A stretch of DNA of 9,001 nt from URNF01 sp045543675 (GTDB taxonomy: Bacteria; Bacillota; Clostridia; Oscillospirales; Acutalibacteraceae), in NCBI GenBank assembly GCA_045543675.1, contig JAZPXM010000114.1, forward strand, positions 1 through 9,001, in the 5' to 3' direction. The notes under the pieces are model-generated. The model was given only the letters and a program-made list of their open reading frames with translations, did no database searches and was not told the DNA's origin. Positions 1 through 4,156 of the stretch are shown one piece after another (the first letter of the stretch is position 1; each line of letters starts with the position of its first letter). A program made the position numbers and the translations under genes.

Positions 1-1140
1 TGGCCTCCGACTTGCGAAAAGGTGAAAATTTTGTTGGCGCGCGCGCTGTTTGGTCATCCCGACATCATTTTGTTGGACGAACCTACCAACCACTTGGACA
101 TTGATTCCATTCGTTGGCTGGAAGACTTTTTGATGGACTACGAAGGTACCGTTATTGTGGTATCTCACGACCGTCACTTCCTTAACAACGTATGTACCCA
201 TATTGTAGACGTGGACTATACCCAGATTAAAATCTACGTTGGTAACTATGATTTCTGGTATGCGTCCAGCCAGTTGATGCAGAAATTGTTGCGCGAGCAG
301 AATAAAAAGCGTGAAGATAAGATCAAAGAATTGCAGAGCTTTATCGAACGCTTCTCCGCCAACAAATCCAAATCCCGCCAGGCAACGTCCCGCCGCAAGT
401 TGCTTGAAAAACTGTCGGTAGAAGAAATGCCTGCGTCTTCCCGCCGTTATCCCTACGTCGGTTTCCAGATGGAACGTGAACCGGGCAAGGAAATTTTGGA
501 AGTGGAAGGTCTCACCAAAACGATTGACGGCGTCAAAGTGCTGGATAACGTATCGTTCCGTATCAACAAAGGCGATAAAGTGGCGTTTGTCGGCCAGGAC
601 GAAATTGCCACCACCACCCTTTTCCAGATTATCACGGGCGAAATGGAGCCGGACAGCGGCACGTACAAATGGGGCGGCACCACCACCCAATCATATTTTC
701 CGAAAGACAATTCCGCTTACTTTGACGGCGTAAAACTGCCTATCATTCAATGGCTCAGCCAGTACGCTACCGACACTACCGAAACGTATCTGCGTAGTTT
801 TTTGGGCAAAATGCTGTTTTCGGGTGACGAAGTGTTAAAACCCGTGGAAGTGTTGTCGGGCGGCGAAAAAGTGCGTTGTATGTTGTCCAGAATGATGATG
901 TTCTCGTCTAACGTATTGGTGCTTGACCAGCCCACCAACCACTTGGACTTGGAATCTATCACCGCAGTCAACGACGGCCTTGCGGAATTTAAAGGCGTTG
1001 TCCTGTTCTCATCTTATGACCACCAGTTCATTCAGACGGTTGCCAACCGCATTATGGAACTGGAAAACGGCAAACTCTTGGATAAGATGATGACCTACGA
1101 CGATTTCTTGGAGTTCAAATCCGCGAATAAGAATAAATAA
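1..1140 (+). CDS. ABC-F family ATPase (YkpA/YbiT type), 3' part
   Basis: This is the C-terminal part of a soluble twin-ATPase ABC-F protein; the family acts on ribosomes rather than in transport. Numbering starts at the GTG at position 22, which is internal and not the true start. NBD1 shows an intact Walker B with catalytic Glu (LLDEPTNHLD, residues 17-26) and H-loop (VSHDRHF, 47-53). A short basic inter-domain linker with the SANKSKSRQATSR motif follows at about 83-135. NBD2 covers about 158-345 and has an intact signature (LSGGEKVR, 278-285). Its own ATP site is degenerate: Walker A reads GQDEIATTT (191-199) with Thr at the Lys position, Walker B has Gln303 in place of the catalytic Glu (LDQPTNHLD), and the H-loop His is Tyr332 (SSYDHQF). 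The lost Walker A Lys fits my memory of YkpA relatives; the other two changes look extra. The 5' part of the gene lies outside the window, and the frame appears disrupted at positions 3-24 (see findings). No resistance role is implied. Confidence 0.9.
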   Translation, partial: WPPTCEKVKILLARALFGHPDIILLDEPTNHLDIDSIRWLEDFLMDYEGTVIVVSHDRHFLNNVCTHIVDVDYTQIKIYVGNYDFWYASSQLMQKLLREQNKKREDKIKELQSFIERFSANKSKSRQATSRRKLLEKLSVEEMPASSRRYPYVGFQMEREPGKEILEVEGLTKTIDGVKVLDNVSFRINKGDKVAFVGQDEIATTTLFQIITGEMEPDSGTYKWGGTTTQSYFPKDNSAYFDGVKLPIIQWLSQYATDTTETYLRSFLGKMLFSGDEVLKPVEVLSGGEKVRCMLSRMMMFSSNVLVLDQPTNHLDLESITAVNDGLAEFKGVVLFSSYDHQFIQTVANRIMELENGKLLDKMMTYDDFLEFKSANKNK

Positions 1141-1155
1141 GCAAAAAGGACGATG

Positions 1156-1199
1156 CCGAGCGAGACACTTCGTAAAGAAGTTGTCTCGCTCGGGTTTTT
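1156..1199 (+). terminator. Intrinsic terminator of the ABC-F gene
   Basis: A perfect 12-bp stem, CCGAGCGAGACA (1156-1167) with its complement at 1182-1193, is extended by CTTC/GAAG (1168-1171 with 1177-1180, one bulged T). A T-run follows at 1195-1199. It starts 15 bases after the ABC-F stop codon, so it is the natural end of that transcript. Confidence 0.88.
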
Positions 1200-1203
1200 A
1201 AAT

Positions 1204-1380
1204 CAAGGCGGAGCCTTGCATATCATCAAAACGAAGTTTTGCATATCATCAGTGGCAAAGCCACTGTATCTCATCAAGCCGATAGAGATATGCACGCCTG
1301 CGGTGTGATGATATACGCCGCATAAATGCGGCAATGATATACACGCTATCGCGTGATGATATACCAAGCCTATCGGCTTG
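1204..1380. repeat. Modular array of seven small hairpins with inverted spacers
   Basis: No gene is seen here. Seven short palindromes follow one another: 1204-1218 (CAAGGC/GCCTTG), 1228-1240 (AAAAC/GTTTT), 1251-1265 (AGTGGC/GCCACT), 1293-1307 (CACGCC/GGTGTG, one wobble), 1317-1332 (GCCGCAT/ATGCGGC), 1342-1355 (CACGC/GCGTG) and 1365-1380 (CAAGCC/GGCTTG). In the left half they are separated by CATATCATCA (1219-1228, 1242-1251; variant at 1267-1276). In the right half the separators are the reverse complement type, TGATGATATAC (1306-1316, 1354-1364; variant at 1334-1341). An 11-bp inverted repeat (1275-1285 with 1370-1380) encloses the right half. The whole can therefore fold as a branched cruciform on either strand. 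It lies between two convergent transcription units, each with its own terminator, so it is not needed as a terminator. A REP- or MITE-like dispersed element is the likeliest nature; this is inference. Confidence 0.8.
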
Positions 1381-1383
1381 AAT

Positions 1384-1415
1384 AAAAAATCCGCCGACAA
1401 AGTCGACGGATTTTT
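1384..1415 (-). terminator. Intrinsic terminator of tRNA-Pro
   Basis: The stem pairs 1385-1398 with 1402-1415, with one C-A mismatch (1394 against 1406) and loop AAA. On the minus strand it starts at the last base of the encoded CCA and is followed by a T-rich run (complement of 1381-1389). A-runs on both sides make it potentially bidirectional. Confidence 0.75.
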
Positions 1416-1491
1416 GGTCGGAGTGGCGGGACTTGAACCCACGGCCTCTTGGTCCCGAACCAAGCGCACTACCAAACTGTGCCACACCCCG
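1415..1491 (-). tRNA. tRNA-Pro (anticodon CGG)
   Basis: The minus strand gives a complete 77-nt cloverleaf. The acceptor stem CGGGGTG pairs with CACTCCG (one G-T wobble), followed by discriminator A and an encoded CCA. The D stem is GCAC/GTGC, and the anticodon stem CTTGG/CCAAG holds the 7-nt loop TTCGGGA, giving anticodon CGG at loop positions 3-5. The T stem is GTGGG/CCCGC with loop TTCAAGT. Anticodon CGG reads the proline codon CCG. It is a single tRNA gene with its own promoter and terminator, convergent with the ABC-F gene. Confidence 0.95.
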
Positions 1492-1504
1492 TTATTACCA
1501 AGAC

Positions 1505-1533
1505 ATTTTAGCAAAATGCCGCCCGTTTGTCAA
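1505..1533 (-). promoter_or_regulatory. Sigma-A type promoter of tRNA-Pro
   Basis: On the minus strand a perfect -35 TTGACA (1528-1533) and -10 TAAAAT (1505-1510) are separated by exactly 17 bp. The expected start lies a few bases upstream of the mature tRNA 5' end at 1491, giving a very short leader. This suits a stable RNA gene. Confidence 0.88.
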
Positions 1534-1549
1534 GGGATTTACTGAAAAA

Positions 1550-1588
1550 ATATAAGAAAAAGGACATCGGCTCAGCCGATGTCCTTTT
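1550..1588 (-). terminator. Intrinsic terminator of the symporter gene
   Basis: A perfect 14-bp stem (1558-1571 with 1575-1588) has a 3-nt loop. On the minus strand it is followed by a T-rich run (complement of about 1541-1557). It lies 57 bases downstream of the symporter stop codon and just upstream of the tRNA promoter, so it insulates the tRNA gene from readthrough. Confidence 0.85.
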
Positions 1589-1644
1589 CCCTTTAGGCGA
1601 GTGTTTTTATAAAGACAAAACTGCCTTTTAAAACCCAAAACATA

Positions 1645-3192
1645 TTAGTCATCCGGGTGCGTTTCCATCATTGCCTGTGTCTGCGGATCATAAGATAACA
1701 ACGGAGACACGTCTTTGCCACGCAAACGGCGGTCTACATAGTTTTTGGTAATCTTCATCACCAACGGGAACAACACAACCACACCAATCAAGTTGGGAAT
1801 CATCATAAGACCGTTGAAGGTATCCGAAATGTCCCAAGCGAGAGAAGAGGTCAATACCGCACCGAAGACAACGGTGATAACATGAATGATTTTGAAAATA
1901 ATAGTGGTTTTTGCGCCGAAAAGATATTCCCATGCCTTAGAGCCGTAGTGCGACCAACCGAGAACGGTGGTAAATGCAAACAGGAACATAGCAACGGCAA
2001 TAAATTTAGCACCCAAGCCGCCCCACGGGAGAATGGTGTTAAACGCACCGCCAACCAGCGTTGCATCGGTATACCCTGCGGCAATTTCACCGGTCTGTGC
2101 ATTGAATACACCGCCGTTCAGACCACCGGAAGTGAGTACAACAAGTGCTGTCATCGTACAAACCACCATAGTATCCGCAAACACTTCAAAGATACCCCAC
2201 ATACCTTGCTGTACGGGTTCTTTTACGTTGGAGTTGGAGTGTACCATAACCGAAGAACCAAGGCCCGCTTCGTTGGAGAACACGCCGCGTTTAAAACCAT
2301 TGGTCATAGCGATAATAACGCCGCCGATACCGCCGCCAACAAAGGCCTCAGGGCTGAAAGCATTCACAAAAATGGCTTTAAAAGCAGGAATAATTGCCTG
2401 ATAGTTTATGCCGATGATCACCAAGCTACCCAACACAAACAATACCACCATAAAGGGCACGATCTTTTCGGCAACGTTAGCAATGCGCTTTACACCGCCG
2501 ATGGTGATAACCGCAACAAGGATCATAATGATAACGCCGATAATCAAGCTGTAAAGATTTACGCCGTCTACCACCTGCACAGAAGACAAAGCAGGAATTT
2601 CAAACGCCGCGGCTACGTTAGCGACAATCTTATTTACCTGACCCATACTGCCAATACCGAAAGAAGCGAGCAGGGTGAAGCAGCAGAACAGTACTGCCAA
2701 GACTTTACCGATCCATTTGCAGCCCTTTTTGCCGCCAAGACCGTCTTGCAGATAGTACATAGCACCGCCGGACCATTCTTTTTCGCTGTTTTTACGGCGA
2801 TAGAAGATACCGAGTACGTTTTCGGAATAGTTGGTCATCATACCGAAAAACGCGGCAACCCACATCCAGAACACAGCACCTGCACCACCGATAGCAATAG
2901 CGGCGGCAACACCTGCGATGTTACCGGTACCAACGGTAGCGGCAAGCGCGGTACACAGTGCCTGGAACGGCGAAATGGTACCCTTTTCTTCAACGTGGCT
3001 CATAACTTTTTTGGTGAACAAACTACCGATAGTCTTTTTCCACCAATGTTTGATGTGAGAAACTTGGAACACTTTGGTGACAATGGTCATCAAAATGCCC
3101 GTACCGATGAGTAAGAAAAGACCGAAAGGTCCCCACACGACACCGTTCACAGCGCCGTTCACATCGGTGACTTGTTGCATAAAGTTTTCCAT
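1645..3192 (-). CDS. Sodium:alanine/glycine symporter (AGCS family)
   Basis: The 515-aa polytopic membrane protein belongs to the alanine or glycine:cation symporter family (AlsT/DagA type), which imports alanine and/or glycine with Na+. It shows the family hallmark GTGNIAGVAAAIAIGGAGA (residues 88-106), then the NYSENVLG segment (121-128) and the GFKRGVFSNEAGLGS stretch (299-313). Many hydrophobic helices fit the roughly 10-11 expected. Length is slightly above that of most family members. The ATG at 3192 is chosen because the purine-rich GAGGGGGA site lies about 12 bases upstream. The spacing is a little long, but the next Met (residue 5) is worse placed. The gene is monocistronic, with a terminator at 1550-1588, and its leader carries a tandem glycine riboswitch with an intrinsic terminator. 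That supports glycine as substrate or signal. Whether alanine or glycine is preferred cannot be read from the sequence. Confidence 0.95.
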   Translation of the reverse strand: MENFMQQVTDVNGAVNGVVWGPFGLFLLIGTGILMTIVTKVFQVSHIKHWWKKTIGSLFTKKVMSHVEEKGTISPFQALCTALAATVGTGNIAGVAAAIAIGGAGAVFWMWVAAFFGMMTNYSENVLGIFYRRKNSEKEWSGGAMYYLQDGLGGKKGCKWIGKVLAVLFCCFTLLASFGIGSMGQVNKIVANVAAAFEIPALSSVQVVDGVNLYSLIIGVIIMILVAVITIGGVKRIANVAEKIVPFMVVLFVLGSLVIIGINYQAIIPAFKAIFVNAFSPEAFVGGGIGGVIIAMTNGFKRGVFSNEAGLGSSVMVHSNSNVKEPVQQGMWGIFEVFADTMVVCTMTALVVLTSGGLNGGVFNAQTGEIAAGYTDATLVGGAFNTILPWGGLGAKFIAVAMFLFAFTTVLGWSHYGSKAWEYLFGAKTTIIFKIIHVITVVFGAVLTSSLAWDISDTFNGLMMIPNLIGVVVLFPLVMKITKNYVDRRLRGKDVSPLLSYDPQTQAMMETHPDD

Positions 3193-3211
3193 GATATTTT
3201 ACATCCCCCTC

Positions 3212-3251
3212 AAAAATAAAAAAGTCAGGCCGCGATACAAAGCGACCTGAC
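3212..3251 (-). terminator. Expression-platform terminator of the glycine riboswitch
   Basis: The minus-strand stem GTCAGGTCGC (3242-3251) pairs with GCGGCCTGAC (3224-3233) over 10 bp with one wobble. An 8-nt loop separates the arms, and a T-rich run follows (complement of 3212-3223). It ends about 20 bases before the symporter start, so it can stop transcription ahead of the gene. A second stem (3267-3272 with 3283-3288, flanked by CAAAG/CTTTG at 3260-3264 and 3294-3298) lies between aptamer and terminator. Its CTTTG arm is shared with the 3' end of aptamer 2, which gives a plausible switching link. Confidence 0.85.
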
Positions 3252-3293
3252 AGGCAATGCAAAGATACCCCTACCGATAAAAAGGGGTGAAAA

Positions 3294-3460
3294 CTTTGTC
3301 CTTTTGCCTGAGAGATTAACGGGATTCCCCGCCTTGCACCTTCGGCACTCGTGAAAAACGAGCTTCTCCAAAGTTCTACCAACTTACAGTCCTCATCCTT
3401 TCGGACACCTGAGAGCGTTATTCCTTCGGCGGACAGAAACTGTCACTTTCCTGCAAGTGG
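3294..3460 (-). promoter_or_regulatory. Tandem glycine riboswitch
   Basis: The minus-strand leader shows two glycine aptamers in series. Each has the conserved GCCGAAGG core (3423-3430 and 3339-3346) and CTCTCAGG core (3408-3415 and 3307-3314). Aptamer 2 begins GGAGAAGC (3362-3369) and ends in the family-typical CAAAAGGACAAAG (to 3294). Aptamer 1 ends in GGACTG (3387-3392) and contains the small stem GACAG/CTGTC upstream of its core. A linker of roughly 17 nt containing AAGTT/AACTT joins the two. Known glycine riboswitches sense glycine cooperatively or use the pair for folding. Here the target is an amino-acid symporter. Whether glycine turns the gene on or off cannot be told from inspection. 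The outer limit near 3460 is approximate. Confidence 0.92.
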
Positions 3461-3486
3461 CGTTACTTATGCTGTTTTACCGACGT

Positions 3487-3515
3487 ATAGTAACACATTG
3501 CGACAACTTTGTCAA
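3487..3515 (-). promoter_or_regulatory. Promoter of the riboswitch-symporter unit
   Basis: On the minus strand a perfect -35 TTGACA (3510-3515) is followed by a 17-bp spacer and -10 TACTAT (3487-3492). The start would be near 3480, about 20-25 bases ahead of aptamer 1. The -35 box contains the tspO stop codon (3512-3514), so promoter and coding sequence overlap. Confidence 0.85.
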
Positions 3516-3985
3516 GGGTTTAACAAAACAATTTGAAAATTTAAGTACGCAGCTATAATCAACCACACGATGTATGGTACCAACAGTAAACCGGCGGCTT
3601 TGTTAATACGATAAAATCGCACTGCCGTGATAACAACCAGTAATAGAAGTAATACCAACCATACCAAAGCAAAACGGTACATTTCTAAATTAAAGAAGAT
3701 GATCGACCATAAGAAATTAAATGCTAACTGCAAGGCGTACACACTGAGTGCACCGTCTTTATCAATACGGGACGTGGTAGCCGTTGCCACCAGATACGAT
3801 GCCACTCCCATCAGGATATACAAAACCGTCCACACCACCGGAAACACCCAAGCAGGCGGTGAAAGCGGCGGCTTTTGTAAGGTGTTAAAGGCCATCATTC
3901 CACCCCGCGTCAGCAACGCCGAAACCCCACCAACCGCAAGCGGTATCAATACCGCAATAATCAGTTGTTTCCATTTAACTCTCAT
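3512..3985 (-). CDS. tspO: TspO/MBR (peripheral benzodiazepine receptor) family membrane protein
   Basis: A 157-aa, five-helix membrane protein. The family binds porphyrins and related ligands; in bacteria it is linked to tetrapyrrole and stress responses, but its exact role is unsettled. Family marks seen are QKPPLSPPAWVFPVVWTVLY (residues 37-56), the ALQLAFNFLWSIIFF helix (84-98) and the C-terminal PYIVWLIIAAYLNF (137-150). The ATG at 3985 is chosen over an upstream in-frame ATG at 4102. GAGGTGA sits 5 bases before it, the product has normal family length, and the 39 extra residues of the longer form look like translated leader. No strong promoter was recognised upstream. No terminator separates it from the symporter leader, so its transcript probably runs into the riboswitch, and its stop codon lies inside the -35 box of that unit. 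Confidence 0.92.
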   Translation of the reverse strand: MRVKWKQLIIAVLIPLAVGGVSALLTRGGMMAFNTLQKPPLSPPAWVFPVVWTVLYILMGVASYLVATATTSRIDKDGALSVYALQLAFNFLWSIIFFNLEMYRFALVWLVLLLLLVVITAVRFYRINKAAGLLLVPYIVWLIIAAYLNFQIVLLNP

Positions 3986-4118
3986 ACAACTCACCTCACG
4001 GCATTGTATGAATCTACAAGCCTTTTTATACAAAAATATTTCCGCGTAGCGGGCTGGATAGATGGGGTCGTAGAAAACGGCTTCTCCTTGAGAAGAATGC
4101 ATATATAGCGTCTACATC

Positions 4119-4149
4119 AAAAACGGTGTGGCAAAGCCACACCGTTTTT
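4119..4149 (-). terminator. Intrinsic terminator of the M23 peptidase gene
   Basis: A perfect 14-bp stem (4119-4132 with 4136-4149) has loop AAA and A/T runs at both edges, so it can act in either direction. It starts 8 bases after the peptidase stop codon. Downstream on the same strand lies the tspO leader, so it insulates tspO from the peptidase transcript. Confidence 0.88.
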
Positions 4150-4156
4150 TGTTTAT

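Noticed and set aside
1204..1380. Possible CRISPR array (regularly spaced short repeats)
   Set aside because: The repeated segments are only about 10 bp, they invert halfway through, and the intervening segments are palindromes rather than unique spacers. No cas gene is present.
1203..1514. Small minus-strand open frame across the tRNA-Pro region
   Set aside because: It reads through the tRNA, its terminator and the hairpin array. A protein gene there is not credible.
1882..3114. Long open frame (+) of about 410 codons opposite the symporter gene
   Set aside because: It is an antisense shadow of the symporter: the product has no family features, is low in hydrophobic order, and lacks a ribosome binding site. 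The opposite strand is a clear AGCS protein.
3986..4102. N-terminal extension of TspO from an upstream in-frame ATG
   Set aside because: The extension is non-hydrophobic and unlike the family. A good ribosome binding site lies just before the ATG at 3985, and that start gives the normal family length.
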